A stretch of 64,000 nucleotides of DNA from Norana najaformis (Eukaryota > Annelida > Clitellata > Crassiclitellata > Hormogastridae): positions 14,981,952 to 15,045,951 of the forward strand of contig OZ029927.1 in NCBI GenBank assembly GCA_964023275.1, in the 5' to 3' direction. The notes under the pieces are model-generated. The model was given only the letters and a program-made list of their open reading frames with translations, searched no databases and was not told the origin of the DNA. Position numbers and translations under genes: made by a program. Shown here piece by piece: positions 1-11,642 of this stretch (the first letter of the stretch is position 1; each line of letters begins with the position of its first letter).

Positions 1-299
1 CCGTTGTCTCTCGGTTTCTTAGTAAACGTCGTTCAAATAGGAATCAAAAGTAACGATCAATCATACGGGTCTCACTTGAAGAGGCGCTAAACAAATTTAT
101 GAATACAATTCCAGCTACAGTTACAATTATATGACATATCAAATATCATAATAATCGATCGCGTTGCTTGGAAATCATTAGCGCTAGTCTAGATCATGGA
201 TCATCTCTTTAATCAGAGGGTAATCGCTGGTCTGTGTTTCAAGACTAATTCCTTTCAGACTCTCATCTTTGGCTTGTGTTACAGCTTTCGTAGAGACGA

Positions 300-520
300 G
301 CTTTGGAAGAGCATGAGAGAGTGTGCGAGCGTGCGAGAGAGGAAATGAATGAGTGAGTGAGCGAGTGAGCGAGTGAGAGTGAGAGTGAGCGAGCGAGCGA
401 GTGAGTGAGAGTGAGAAAGTGAGTGAGCGAGTGAGCAAGTGAGCCAGTGAGTGAACGAGTGAGCCAGTGAGTGAACGAGTGAGCAAGTGAGCCAATGAGC
501 CAGTGAGAGTATCTACAAAC
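300..520. repeat. GAGT/GAGC/GAAC simple repeat
   Basis: The run consists of 4-bp units GAGT, GAGC, GAGA and CAGT, with longer 12-16-bp repeats near the right end. The minus strand reads as an open Ser/Leu/His-rich frame only because of this composition, so I do not treat it as coding. Confidence 0.85.
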
Positions 521-739
521 TTAATATAGGCGCCTTTTAAGTGGCTCGCAAAACCGCTGCCTACGCTAACCTTATCTAACAGACGGGCTAAAGTAACTGC
601 CTGACTTTATGGCTGACTCATTGATCAATTTAAATAATTACTGTCGAATCTTGTTCTCGTGTGATTCTTCCGAGCAGAGAGTTCGCAGTTCTAACGTGAC
701 AATCTCTCCACATTAAATTTGCAGATCTGTCAAGCCCAA

Positions 740-935
740 CTTACGTTAAACCGATTTGATCTTCCGCACTGACTTGATGAATTATTGATGATCTTTCATC
801 TATCTGCAAGCCTGACATCGGCGTTAAGAGTTCTTAATGGACCGACCCTTGGCATTGACTTCATCGATTGAAGTCTAATGTATTATTATAATGGCGCTAT
901 AGAAGATCTAAGATTAGATTAGATTATAGAAAGGT
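740..935 (+). mobile_element. LINE 3' end, GATTA-tailed family (LINE-B)
   Basis: The segment ends in TGGCGCTATAGAAG followed by AGATTAGATTAGATTA. It matches in layout the copies at 46975-47285, 56985-57092 and 60480-60600, which share 'ATTATRATNRYGGCNCTATAGAAG' and a GATTA tail. The copy at 46975 still has the end of a reverse-transcriptase ORF, so these are best read as 5'-truncated non-LTR retrotransposon ends. Confidence 0.6.
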
Positions 936-1214
936 ATTGACGTTAATTCTGGACGCAATCTTGATTTACAAGCACATATTTTAACAGGTCTTGCTCTGCT
1001 GCTGAGTTGATGCCAGTTCACAGTTTAATTCTTTTCTTGTTGACGATTTCTCCAGTTTGTCGGATGTATTAAAGCTTTTCAACATCTGCGATGGACAAGG
1101 GTTAAATCGGCCGACATGAATTTTCTCCATAGTACTTTTGCTTTTCCTGACAACTCGCTTTCTTGGTATTGTCCGAATTCGGCTTTGGCCTTAAAATGCG
1201 CGTGGACATCATGC

Positions 1215-1222
1215 ATTTAAAG
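1215..1222. repeat. Left 8-bp target-site duplication (ATTTAAAG)
   Basis: It is identical to 3522-3529 directly outside the right terminal inverted repeat, so the pair marks the exact insertion boundaries of the hAT element. Confidence 0.93.
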
Positions 1223-1236
1223 CAGTGGTGCACAAC
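1223..1236 (+). repeat. hAT left terminal inverted repeat
   Basis: CAGTGGTGCACAAC is the perfect reverse complement of 3508-3521. It is followed by a GC-rich subterminal palindrome (GGCCCGCGGGCC), a type of site that hAT transposases often bind. Confidence 0.93.
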
Positions 1237-1528
1237 GTCCGGCCCGCGGGCCACATCCGGCCCGCCACGAGCCTTCATGTGGCCCGCGAAGATCAATGCG
1301 AAAGCCGAAAAATTGATAATTCAGTCATATTTTTTCATGACGTTGCGATTGATTAAAAGGCAGCATTACGGTTGCGCACATGTCTAATTCTGCACATCTC
1401 TAATTCATAATGTGTCCCCCATTTTTTGTTTTTGTTTACTTTTACAATCTCGTGTTTACATGACTAATTTCATCAAGTTGTTGTAATTCGTAATTAGTTG
1501 TGTTTTTATATTCCCTCGTAAATACGAA

Positions 1529-3297
1529 ATGTCTAACGGTCGGAAACGAAAAGTTGACAATGAAAACAGACAATTTCATGATGACTGGACAGACCGCTAC
1601 TGTTTTATTCAGCAACAGGGTAACGTCATTTGTCTGTTGTGCCACTCAACAGTAGCTGTAGCAAAGATATCAAGGATTTCCAAAGTGTTGTTGGTGAAGA
1701 AAGAACAGCCAAAATTCAGTCATTGTGTCGTTCACTGAACCAGCAGCAGAAGGTTTTTACCATGTGGTCTGCCGACTTCGATGCATCATGTGAAGTTAGC
1801 TATGACATTTCACTTATGATAGCGAAATCGGGTCGGCCGTTCACCGATGGTGACTTTGTGAAGAACTGTATGATAGCAGCGTCGAAGAAACTGTGTCCAG
1901 ATGCTACTAACAAGCTGCAGACGGTCTCTCTGAACCGCATGACAATACAACGCCGAATTTCAGCTCTGTCACAGGACGTGACTAGGCAACTGGCAGACAA
2001 AGTAGCTAACTTTTGTTACTTTTCTTTGGCGGCCGATGAGTCGACCGATATCGACTCTACTGCACAGCTGTTGGTGTTTGTCCGTGGAGTATCCTCATCC
2101 TTCGAGATAACTGAAGAGTTGCTTGGTATGGGATCAATGAAAGGCAAAACAACAGGGGCTGACCTGCTGGACGAGACTTTGAAATTGTGTGGCAGTGTTT
2201 CCTTGGATATGACGAAGCTGGTTAGTATCACTACAGATGGAGCACCAGCTATGACAGGTCAAACTAATGGGCTGGTGTCCTTGTTGTCAAGACATCTGGG
2301 AACTGGAAACAGGAAGCTGGTGAAGTTTCACTGCATTATTCACCAGCAAAATTTATGTGGTAAGGATCTTGGCTTCCAGGACGTGATGACACTGGTGACA
2401 AAAACTATAAATTTCATCAAGTCACGAAGCCTCAACCATCGGCAGTTTCGAAGCCTTCTTGAAGACACCGACACAGACCATGGCGATCTGCTCTATTATT
2501 GTGAAGTACGATGGCTGAGTCGAGGTAAGATGCTGAGGAGATTCTGGGAGTTGATTGATGACGTTGCAGAATTCATGACAGGCAAGAAGAAAGAAGCAGA
2601 AGTCGCATCTCTCACTGACAAAGCCTGGCAGGCTGACTTGACATTTCTTGTCGACATTACTGAACACTTGAATCGTCTTAATGTGCAGCTGCAGGGAGAA
2701 AATCAGCTTGTGTGTCATCTTGCAAATCATGTTGCAGGCTTCAAAGTCAAACTAAAGTTGTTTATTCAACAAGCTGAGTCTGGAAACTTCGTTCATTTTC
2801 CAACATTCCAGTCCCTGTTGCAGAAAAATCCAGATAGCTGTACGAACATATATGCTGAGAAGTTACAGGCGTTGATGACGGCGTTCGATGGTCGTTTTGC
2901 AGACTTTGACCAGCACAGCTTGCAGATGAAGGTGTTTGCAGATCCATTTGCTGTTCCGGTGGAAGATGTTTCGCCGGAGTACCAGCTTGAACTTATTGAC
3001 ATGCAATCCTCTGACACAATGCGTGCTGCTTTCAGAGATAAAACTTTGGTAGAGTTTTACAAGTGTCTTCCAGCAACATTCGTCAACCTGAAGGACAATG
3101 CTCTTGTTCATGCAAGCATGTTTGGAAGCACGTATCGCTGTGAGCAAACCTTTTCGCAAATGAAGCTCAACAAAAGCAACACCCGGAATCAACTCACTGA
3201 CAAACATCTTGAAAAAGTTCTTCGTCTGTCAACTACGAACATTCGACCTGACATCTCCAGGCTTGTTGCGGACATGCAGCCACAGCCTTCACACTGA
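1529..3297 (+). CDS. hAT transposase (GTF2IRD2/ZBED-like), N-terminus frameshifted
   Basis: This is a cut-and-paste DNA transposase. The N-terminal part begins at ATG 1529 (MSNGRKRKVDNEN) and contains the first half of a BED-type zinc finger (CLLCHSTVAVAK). Around 1660-1675 the frame changes to the one open from 1630 to 3297 (555 codons). The His half of the finger is missing, so a small deletion with frameshift is likely. Downstream the hAT core is intact: an AADESTDI motif with the first catalytic Asp, TTDGAPAMTG with the second, FHCIIHQQNLCGK, YYCEVRWLSRG with the RW motif, and a C-terminal dimerisation stretch with STYRCEQTFSQMK. The body resembles the domesticated vertebrate GTF2IRD2 transposase segment. 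A polyadenylation-type AATAAA occurs at 3335. A protein from this copy would lack a working BED finger unless splicing or frameshifting repairs it. Confidence 0.92.
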
Positions 3298-3507
3298 CTT
3301 GCGTAATGTGATAAAACTAACAGTTTTGCAGGAAAATAAACTTGATAACTTATAAGTCTTAGTAATTAACACAGTTGAATTTAAACTTTAATTTACGTTT
3401 GCTAATCCTCTTCCTAGACCATAAATTTCGCATCAGTCTTACAGGAGCTCAGTCGTTTGGCCCCCGAAGGCTTTCGGAATTCGAATTGTGGCCCTCTTCC
3501 CAAAAAG

Positions 3508-3521
3508 GTTGTGCACCACTG
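3508..3521 (-). repeat. hAT right terminal inverted repeat
   Basis: GTTGTGCACCACTG is the perfect reverse complement of 1223-1236. Confidence 0.93.
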
Positions 3522-3529
3522 ATTTAAAG
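3522..3529. repeat. Right 8-bp target-site duplication (ATTTAAAG)
   Basis: It is identical to 1215-1222 and directly abuts the right terminal inverted repeat. Confidence 0.93.
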
Positions 3530-3689
3530 CATTTGTTCAATTGCTGATACCGCTGAGCGCGAAGAACCGTATCAGCTGATGAAATAAACAAAGTGAACAC
3601 TTGAAGATCACATGAGCATCCATAGCTGACAATTGACCGGCCACCCGCACCATGTAGATCTGTAAAAACTGCACATCAGCAACTAAAAG

Positions 3690-4720
3690 GCGGCATTATC
3701 TTGTAATACAATCATCATCATCTTCGTCATAGGCGTCATTATCATCACAACCATCATCATCTTCTTTTTCATCGTCGTTGCCATAATGAGCATCAGCATC
3801 ATCAGCAGCGTAATCTTCAGCGTGTCATCAACATTATCACCTTGGTTATCAAACTCGTCGTCACCATCAACATAATCTTCAGCAGCAGCATCAACAGACA
3901 AAACAACAACATCGTAAAAATCGTCGTCATCGTCATCAGCATAGTATATCTTCGTCATCATAATTCACATCACGACACATCTGTGACAGCCCGGGCTGCA
4001 AGGGCCTTGAAAATATAATACATGTATATATATATATATATTATATATACATATATTGTCTTCGTATCAATCACAGTCATCACAGTCCTCTTCTTCCAAT
4101 TTTTCTTCTTCCAACTCCTCTCTTCCTACTCTTCCTATTCCTACTGTTCTTTCCCATCCTCATCATCAAAATCTTCGTCATCATAATCGTCATCATAATC
4201 ATCACCCTAATCGTGATAATAATAATCGTCACAATTATCATAATTATAATGATCCACTTCTTCCTACTCTTACTCCTCAAAGTCATCATCGGATGGTCCA
4301 TGTGCTCCCATCATGGCTATCTCTGCTGCGATGCGGGTCAATCAAATAAACGCAATCGATTCGGTGACTCACCGTTCGATTGGTTCATCCATTCGGTTTA
4401 TCCCGTCAAAAGCCTAGCATCAGCTGCACATCGACGCTGCCCCTCATAGCTTCCCCTTCGCACGTTGGACGCTCTTTCTGGAATCGTCTTCGCACTGAAA
4501 TTCCCTCCTTTCCGCCTAATGCTCCTCACCACGACCACCACCATTACCACCACCCAACCACCACCACCACCATCATCATCATATAATCACATCGTCATTA
4601 TCACCACTACATTATCATCGTCACATCATCATCATTAACAACATCAACAGCAACAACAACAGCAACAACATCATCATAATATTATTATCATCATCACATC
4701 ATCATCGTATCAGTTTCTAA
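3690..4720. repeat. CAT/CTT-rich low-complexity region
   Basis: The region is dominated by imperfect (CAT)n, (CTT)n and (CAC)n trinucleotides at about 3710-3965, 4080-4290 and 4530-4710, with a short (TA)n at 4023-4050. Between them, 4300-4500 is ordinary-complexity sequence with no recognisable gene. Open frames in several directions are composition artefacts. Confidence 0.8.
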
Positions 4721-4875
4721 CACTAGCTTTTTGGCGGAGATGGTTGCAAAGAATTATCTCCATTATTTTCAATCATATGTCAAATCTAGTGCTTTTATCG
4801 TGTTTATTCCAAGACATTGTTTCTTCGTTTACTCTCATTTATCCAGCATAGCCCTGGTCTTCGTATATATGCTTC

Positions 4876-5074
4876 TCATGCCTTCGAATCTTGCATTTCT
4901 CTTGCCTTCGAATCTTGCATTTCTCTCGCCTTCGAATCTTGCGTTTCTCTTGCCTTCGAATCTTGCGTTTCTCTTGCCTTCGAATCTTGCGTTTCTCTTG
5001 CCTTCGAATCTTGCATTTCTCTCGCCTTCAAATCTTGTATTTCTCTTGCCTTCGAATCTTGCATTTCTCTCGCT
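4876..5074. repeat. 24-bp minisatellite, about 8 copies
   Basis: The unit is close to CCTTCGAATCTTGCATTTCTCTTG (4-base differences between copies). Because 24 is a multiple of three, four or more of the six frames stay open across the array. These frames read as 8-residue periodic peptides and should not be called genes. Confidence 0.9.
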
Positions 5075-5285
5075 GATATTCAAGTACGGAGAGGTTATAT
5101 TACAATCACGCGTTGCACAGAAATTACTCTTTGATTGAGCTCTGCGTGTGTGAGGGAGTGTGCCATGCAGTTGGGTCTTTTCTAGGTATATGAGCGTTAT
5201 TTACTTACTAATTAAGGTTTTGAACAATAAGACCACTTAGACTAGCGTAGGCCGCGCTTTTCTGAGGCAAAAAGGCGCTATATTG

Positions 5286-5625
5286 AGTGTCTACAAACAC
5301 ACATACATACATACATATATATATATACATATACACACATGCATACATATATACACAGACACATGCATATGCACATCCATATATACATACATACACGCAT
5401 ACATACATACATACATGCATGCATATATATATACATACACACTTACATACATACATACATATATGTATACAATGTACACACATACATACATACATACGTA
5501 CATGCATATATACGCACATACACACTTACATACATATATACCTGCACACATACATACATGTATGCAAAGTATACATACATGCATACATATATACATAAAT
5601 ACTTACTTACATACATGACCAAGAT
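5286..5625. repeat. (TACA)n microsatellite-rich tract
   Basis: About 340 bp of ACATACAT and ATATAC units interrupted by GCAT. Long His/Tyr/Ile-periodic frames on both strands are artefacts. Just upstream, 'AAAAAGGCGCTATATTGAGTGTC' (about 5268) resembles the retroposon tail core found elsewhere in the window and could be the seed of the microsatellite. Confidence 0.9.
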
Positions 5626-5699
5626 GTGCTGCTTCCAACCACTTAGTGTACGAAACACGTGCTCTAGAGGTATGCGCCACATCCTTGCAGGTCTCGATA

Positions 5700-6060
5700 A
5701 AGACTAATACTGCGTATAAATCAGCGGGCATCCGTAAGAGCCTAGCGCCATCTTGTCTTCCGTTGCAGGCGAATCCCAGGAAGTCCTGATGGACGGTCAA
5801 GGGGAATCCGCAAGACGCCTACTATTCATCGCGTCACTCGGATTCTGCCGAGCAGGGCATCAGCGTCGTCGTCGTCGTCCTGAGCAGAGAACCAGCGCGC
5901 GGCTGATCACGTGTATTCTTAGGTAAATAATATGATGTGCTTTATTGTTATTGCTTGAGAATACACGTAGTCAACTCAGCTCCTCCTCCTCCTCCTCCTC
6001 CACATCCTCCTCCCTCCTCCTCTTCCTAGTACTACTGCTACGTACCACGTACGTACATTG
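5700..6060. other. GC-richer unassigned stretch
   Basis: After the TACA tract the base composition rises, with (GTC)n at 5866-5880 and (CTC)n at 5982-6030. One plus-strand frame is open from a possible acceptor at about 5769 for roughly 38 codons and ends in a Ser run. I cannot link it to any gene or protein family. Confidence 0.3.
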
Positions 6061-6639
6061 ACAACACGACGGCGGAATATTACATGTTTATAAAACATTC
6101 GCAAAAGTTTTATGAGATTATATATATAATATATGTTACAGTTATATATTTACACATACCATTATGTACATATACAATTATGTATATATATATATATATA
6201 TACCGGCTGCTTCAAATATATATGCACTCAGATATATGTATTATATACATAATACTGTCAGTGATAGTACATACATATTTATAGTGATAGCACATACATA
6301 TTTACGCTTATATATGTAAACATGAAGCAGCATACGTGCATATATATGTACGCTATGTGCATACGTGTACATATATATATGTTATATATAATGTGCATTG
6401 TATAATGTGCACACATAGTATGCGCATATATGTATGTATGTTATGAATCAGTGGACTTATCGTCTGCGTATATAGAGGGACAGAGCAGTCCGTCACGTAG
6501 ATTTAGTATCTTTGGAAGATGGCCGTCTGAATTTCATTAAAGTTGCAAGTATGAAGGATTGCTTGGATGCATGGCCCATCTCTTACCATTAGCGAGATGG
6601 GTTGGACTGCAGAAGAATATATATAAGCTTTGCCTTTGT

Positions 6640-6805
6640 TGGCCCTTCCAGCTGGAACTCCCTTCCTCTTGACCTGCAGCTTCAGTTACTTACGGTAGTC
6701 TCTCTCGCAAACGCCTGAAATCCTTTTTGTTTGTTCAAGTCGGGAGCGCCACTGTTTCCTAAGTGGCGCTTTGTAAATGTTCGTTTACAATTACAATTAC
6801 GGGTT
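6640..6805 (+). mobile_element. Degenerate LINE 3' end with TTACAA tail
   Basis: A broken frame reads as SSWNSLPLDLQ, resembling the W-N-S-L-P motif near the C-terminus of CR1/L2-like reverse-transcriptase ORFs. It is followed by GTGGCGCTTTGTAAATG and TTACAATTACAATTAC. The frame contains a stop, so the copy is dead. Confidence 0.5.
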
Positions 6806-7050
6806 GGTGACAATGAAGCATGTAATAAATCTATGACACATCTTTTTAGGATATCTTATGACTGCAGTTGATTTTTGAACCCTTGGACAGCGCCCTTTTC
6901 TTCGGCCTCGGCTGTGCTACGGCGCTATATAATTGTCTTATTATTATTATAATAATGTAATAAGTCTATGACATAGGTTTTGCGTCGTTATTAGATACAT
7001 TTGACGCATATAGGAATCGTAAAGGTGCATAGTAAAAATCACAACATTAG

Positions 7051-7053
<3 letters not shown>

Positions 7054-7142
<89 letters not shown>
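7054..7142. repeat. (TA)n microsatellite, about 44 units
   Basis: An uninterrupted TA dinucleotide run of about 89 bp. The flanks are AT-rich and without a gene. Confidence 0.95.
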
Positions 7143-7145
<3 letters not shown>

Positions 7146-7866
7146 TCATATACCACGAAGTTAGTAGGCATAGTATTGTGTCACAAAAATAATTCTGTTA
7201 GTTGCTTGTCTACCACATGGTTTAGTTGTGATTTATTTCATGTCTAGAACAGTCTTAGTTCGATAGATATGTGTTATAGACATACACAATCTCACCTAGC
7301 AATAAGCAATGCGTGGTTGGAGCATTAGTACTATATGTAATATATGTACTATAGACATACACATTCTCACTTAGCAATAAACATCGATTGATACATGAAG
7401 GATTAATACACTGGCGCTATAGAAGTTATCGGATTATGTACATAGATTATACATGTGTTCAAAAGAGTGTTTCGGTTTTCTTCGTTTGGACTGCTATTTG
7501 GTACCGACGTCTAGTTAACTGAATTTGTCCAAAACTGTTATCATCTCGAATGTACGAATTGTTGAGGGGAGATTTGTATGGCGCCTCAACTTTGCGAACC
7601 TCCGAAAAATGCTGTAGGAAGATCTATAAACAGAGATCTAAGAAGGTGTTAGGCTAGATAAATTGATTTCTTCTTGAGTTACGATAGGCGAAACAGTCAT
7701 GCAGCGGATAGCGTTCTAGGAATAAGAAAAAGTCAGGTAGGAAAGGGGCATTTAGTTATCGAATTATTAAATCAGTTGCGTTATGCATGAGAGACTCTTA
7801 AGAGGGTCTGTAAAAATTTCCTCTGTAGGTCTACAGATTATAATTTCTTTTATTACAAGTATATGA

Positions 7867-7968
<102 letters not shown>

Positions 7969-8610
7969 CATTTCATGTCTAACACAGTCTTAGTATGATA
8001 GATATATACTATAGACATACACGATTTCACATATAGGCCTATATGTATATATTCAGATATAGTTATATATATTCAGATTTGGCTGTACTCACTTTAAGAC
8101 TGTGCACATATATGCAGAGCCTTAATATGAAGCGTCTGGAGAAAAAGGAAGAAAAATAGACGAGAAATGAAGCGAAGTGAGAAGAACTGATATAAGGTAA
8201 AAAGAACAGATGAAGAAAGATGAGAAAGACAATAAAGCATTAAATAAAGGGAAAATTCCACCGCGCGCTCGTCAGCCAATCACAAGCAAGTTAACAGCGT
8301 AATGAATAATCGGCATGAAGTCACGAAAACTTCCAATGCAAACGTGAGCTTAAAACATGCTAAATCATCGAAAAAATCACGCTCACAGCCAGAGGCAAGA
8401 GAAATAAATGGTAGACGGTCAGGAACAAGAGGGACAAAGGGCAGACGTCCATGGGATAAATGGTACGGTCAAGGACAGGGGTATCAGATGATAGAAGGTC
8501 AGATATAAGAGGGACAAATGGGTTAGGCATTCAAGAGGGACAAGCGGTCAGGGACAGTAGGGACAAATGGATATATGACCACTTCGATGAGAATCTATTA
8601 AATAATTCTG

Positions 8611-8778
8611 CCTTTATTAGGCGCCACTATCTAATGACTAAGCATTAATCGATGTCGCCGATAAATTGTGAGTGAAGGACATGCTCAAGGTCACTATGCA
8701 GTAACCGTCTCGGATGAGGCTCGAACCCGTACTCTTCACGTTACAAGCCGAGCGCTCTATCCATTATGCCACCGTGGT
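8611..8778 (-). mobile_element. tRNA-derived SINE, family 1 (minus)
   Basis: Read on the minus strand it begins with a tRNA-like head: a box-A-like segment in the 5' part and a box B of the form GGGTTCGAGCC at about 8718-8729. It then runs into a body ending in 'AGTGGCGCCTAATAAAGG'. Close copies lie at 12562-12736 and 13141-13312, and a plus copy with an expanded head at 36843-37610. Confidence 0.8.
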
Positions 8779-8779
8779 C

Positions 8780-9330
8780 CTCAATCTATGGAGAGCCTGA
8801 GGAGGATGTGCGGTGCATCGGGTACTGGGGCCGGGGGAACGACCACCACGTCGCCGCGTTCGTTATTAAAACATGAAGATCGAGTCGTCATGACGCCGAA
8901 AGCGTCATATTGCCGACACAACCAAGAGAGACGGCCACCCGAACGCCCGCACAACCAACCGTCAGTTAATCGTCTGCAGTGTGGGGGTCGGGCCATTTGC
9001 GCTCCCGCTGGCACATCCCAGGCCTCGCTCGCCGTCTTGTGGCCGGCGAAGGAACATCTGAAACCCCTAATGAAATTCCTTCAAGTCTATCCATAATCAT
9101 CTGCTGGTGCACAATGAATCATGCGCTGGCGCCATCTTTCGGAACAGAACGGATGCATTATCTATTGGTCGCTGAAGCATATGCTTAGCTCGACTGATGC
9201 GACGGCGATGACGGAAAAGACACGAGAGAAATAGCAGTGAAAGGAGAGACGGAAAAAGGCAAACAGCACGCGGTGCGGTAATCTCTTTAGCAGACGATGA
9301 CGCTTGTCGCACTTGGCTACTTAGTTTAAA
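8780..9330. other. GC-rich unassigned segment
   Basis: This stretch has higher GC and more CpG than its neighbours, but no frame gives a recognisable protein and I see no matched splice sites. It could be a regulatory island or an old repeat. Confidence 0.3.
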
Positions 9331-9554
9331 AACCTTGCCTTACCAAACGAAACCCAGTTTAACCTTACCAGAGAATCTTATCGATCTAGATCAAATCGAA
9401 TCGAATCTGTTCTATTTCTACTCTACTGCCAAGGTATCGCTGGACTGGTTAGCTACATTGGTTAAAGCGTATGTCGAGGTACCTCCGTATGTGAGGATGC
9501 CGGTTCGCATACTGATCGTGGCTATATTGAAGAGATTTTAATCTCAAGCTTAAA

Positions 9555-9690
9555 TGGCGTGGCGCCCATTTAAACGAGCAGCGTTGGTAAAGGATCTCAC
9601 CAGATCAATTCATTGAAAAATGAGCAGGGTCGAGGCCATACGGTCGCTATAGAAAAACATGTAGGGACCTACGTTTAATTAGTGGCATAC
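9555..9690 (+). mobile_element. SINE family 2, 3' body copy
   Basis: It shares with 38737-38845, 52640-52860 and (reversed) 42998-43085 the sequence 'GCAGCGNTGGTAAAGGATCTCACC', then 'AGGGTCGAGGCCATACGGTCGCTATAGAAAAAC'. Only the copy at 52640 shows a full tRNA-like 5' part with this body. Confidence 0.7.
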
Positions 9691-9717
9691 GAATGCTTAT
9701 GTAAAAATCCGGTTAAA

Positions 9718-10000
9718 TCTACGTGTCTTTCACTCAAGACTGAAAACATTTCTTTTTCAAAAATCTTATCCTGATTCTTCCTTTTCCCCTTATCTCTCTT
9801 CTCGCTCCAATCTCAAACACCATCCACCGTAGCCGTCCGACTGTTTGACTGCCTGACTTCTGGATTTTGACCTGGAACCGAACCCTTTTGCCTATCGATT
9901 TTGTTTTGACTGAGCGCCTGTGAATAAGCTGGTTCTCGCGACTTAGCTTTCGTTGGGCGCTGTAGAAATCTCGAGATTACGATTACAATTACTATTACAA
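9718..10000 (+). mobile_element. 5'-truncated LINE-A 3' end
   Basis: It contains the last codons of a non-LTR reverse-transcriptase ORF in frame (HSRLKTFLFQKSYPDSS, ending KHHPP and a stop at about 9827). A 3' UTR of about 140 bp follows with the landmark 'CCTATCGATTTTGTTTTGAC', ending GGGCGCTGTAGAAATCTCGAGATTACGATTACAATTAC. Nine other copies in the window carry the same 3' UTR. The ATTACA-type tail instead of poly(A) fits the CR1/L2 group. Confidence 0.8.
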
Positions 10001-10749
10001 TAGCGGCACCTGAACGCAACGTCAGGTATTATATCTCAAAAGATAACATCTATTCCACAAATTGCAAGGCAGGAAGCCAGATGCGGACTGACTACTTGAA
10101 GAGTGAGGAAGAGATGACTGAATCTAGGTGTAATGATAACACAATCTGACTTATTTCGAGGGTTTGTGCTTCCTGTGATTTTGGCACGGTGGCTACCTGC
10201 CTGTGCATTGAACTGAACTGAAAACCGTTCATTGATTCACCAAAAACAGAAAATGAAACACATAATTCAATAGTAAAAATTTAAAAAGCTACTATAGTCA
10301 CAAGGACAACCTTAAACTGCAGTAAACTTATCTTCTGGACTTAACTGTGTGCGAAAAGGTTGAACCTAAATCAAGTACTGGATTTGGAATTGGTAAACCA
10401 CGTGCTGTTATAATTTTAATTAACAAATTACAATTAACTGATCGTCAGAAAGGTTATCCATTTGCTTAACAATGTGTCGGGCTGCTGGATTGCTTTGTTT
10501 GTTGCAAAATAAAATACTTATTAACAACGACAACACTATACTCTGAGTTTTTTTAATAGATGTGTAATGTTATCACGTTTAAGCTTTACCGAGAGATCTT
10601 CAATGCCTTTATTGGGCCTACTTCGCAGGGTGTACTCCGCATCATTTAGGAGCCAATGCGCGAAGAAGTAGCCACAATTTTAGTCAAAAGTGTATTTTAT
10701 TTCATATCTTGAACAAAAATATCCCACTCGGTGCGTTTGTCCCTTATCC

Positions 10750-10890
10750 TATGTGGATGGTTGGCTGGGTGGTTGGGTGGCTGGCCGGATGAATGGTTGG
10801 ATGGTTGGATGGATGAATAGTTGGATGGATGGATGGATGGTTGGATGGATGGATGGATGGATGGTTGGATGGATAGATGGACAGACGGAC
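10750..10890. repeat. (GGAT)n/(GGTT)n repeat
   Basis: Tetranucleotide units TGGA, TGGT and TGGC dominate. The plus-strand Trp/Met/Gly-rich frame is an artefact. Confidence 0.9.
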
Positions 10891-10944
10891 GAACAGTTCC
10901 CCTACCTTACACTAGAAAATATGGATATTTGGATGAATGAATGG

Positions 10945-10945
<1 letters not shown>

Positions 10946-11039
<94 letters not shown>

Positions 11040-11047
11040 CATCATCA
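10946..11047. repeat. (ATC)n microsatellite, about 34 units
   Basis: A nearly perfect ATC trinucleotide run with one CCA interruption. It reads as poly-Ile on one strand and poly-Met/Asp on the other, and is not coding. Confidence 0.95.
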
Positions 11048-11200
11048 CAAAACTAAATAGATAGACGAATGAATGAACGAAAGGACGGACGGAAGGACGG
11101 ACGGACAGACGAACATATGGATCGATGAGCGAATGGGGGTGGATGCATGGATGGAGAAAGAGACAAATGGGTAAAAGGACGGAAGAAGGGAGGGATGAAT
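11048..11200. repeat. GGAC/GAAT/GGAA degenerate tetranucleotide tract
   Basis: The tract continues the simple-sequence block with (GGAC), (GAAT) and (GGAT) units and leads into GC-richer unique sequence at 11200-11460, in which I see no gene. Confidence 0.7.
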
Positions 11201-11459
11201 GTTGCGGTGCCTCGTACGGAAGACTCGGACGGCCATCCAGCCATCGCATCGTCCGTCGGTCGGCGGGTAACAGTGGCGCGGCCTGGCGGTGGCTAATCCG
11301 CGTAATAAAATTCCGGTTTTCTAATCGGATCTGACCTTTGGCAAATCAAACAAAGCAACTTGATCCGACCGACGACTGATTCGACGACCCCGGTCCAATT
11401 AATCTCTCGGCCGAGCGCCGACAATGTTTGCGCGTCAAAGATATATGCGCAAGGAACAG

Positions 11460-11607
11460 GCAGAGCAGGAGGAGGAGGAAGAAGAAGAGGAGGAGGACGA
11501 AGACGAGCAGGAGAAGGAAGAGGAGGAGGAAGAGGAGGAGAAGGAGGAAGAGGATGAGGAGAAGAAGTAGGAGGAGGAGCAGAAAGCAGCAGCATGAGCA
11601 GAAGGCG

Positions 11608-11642
<35 letters not shown>

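Larger units (their letters stand above)
1..1214. other. Intergenic region left of the hAT element
   Basis: I see no supportable gene here. The stretch holds a GAGT/GAGC simple repeat (about 300-520) and a LINE-type 3' tail near 740-935. Near 525-560 is a short degenerate 'GGCGCCTTTTAAGT..CTCNCAAAANCGCTGC' motif that recurs near 14822-14860, 45083-45115 and 48188-48225, so it is probably an old dispersed repeat. Confidence 0.6.
1223..3521 (+). mobile_element. hAT-superfamily DNA transposon, nearly complete
   Basis: The element is 2,299 bp. It starts with CAGTGGTGCACAAC (1223-1236) and ends with its exact inverse GTTGTGCACCACTG (3508-3521). It is flanked by a perfect 8-bp direct repeat ATTTAAAG (1215-1222 and 3522-3529), the target-duplication length of hAT elements. 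Inside is a plus-strand transposase with a hAT catalytic core and C-terminal dimerisation region. Perfect TIRs and target duplication, plus a long open frame, suggest a recent insertion. The one visible defect is a lesion in the N-terminal zinc finger. Confidence 0.95.

Noticed and set aside
184..495. Ser/Leu/His-rich minus-strand frame
   Set aside because: It is a translation of the GAGT/GAGC simple repeat and has no splice or domain support.
4835..5083. Several parallel 60-130-codon frames on both strands
   Set aside because: They all come from a 24-bp minisatellite whose period is a multiple of three.
5208..5707. His/Tyr/Ile-periodic frames on both strands
   Set aside because: They translate the (TACA)n tract.
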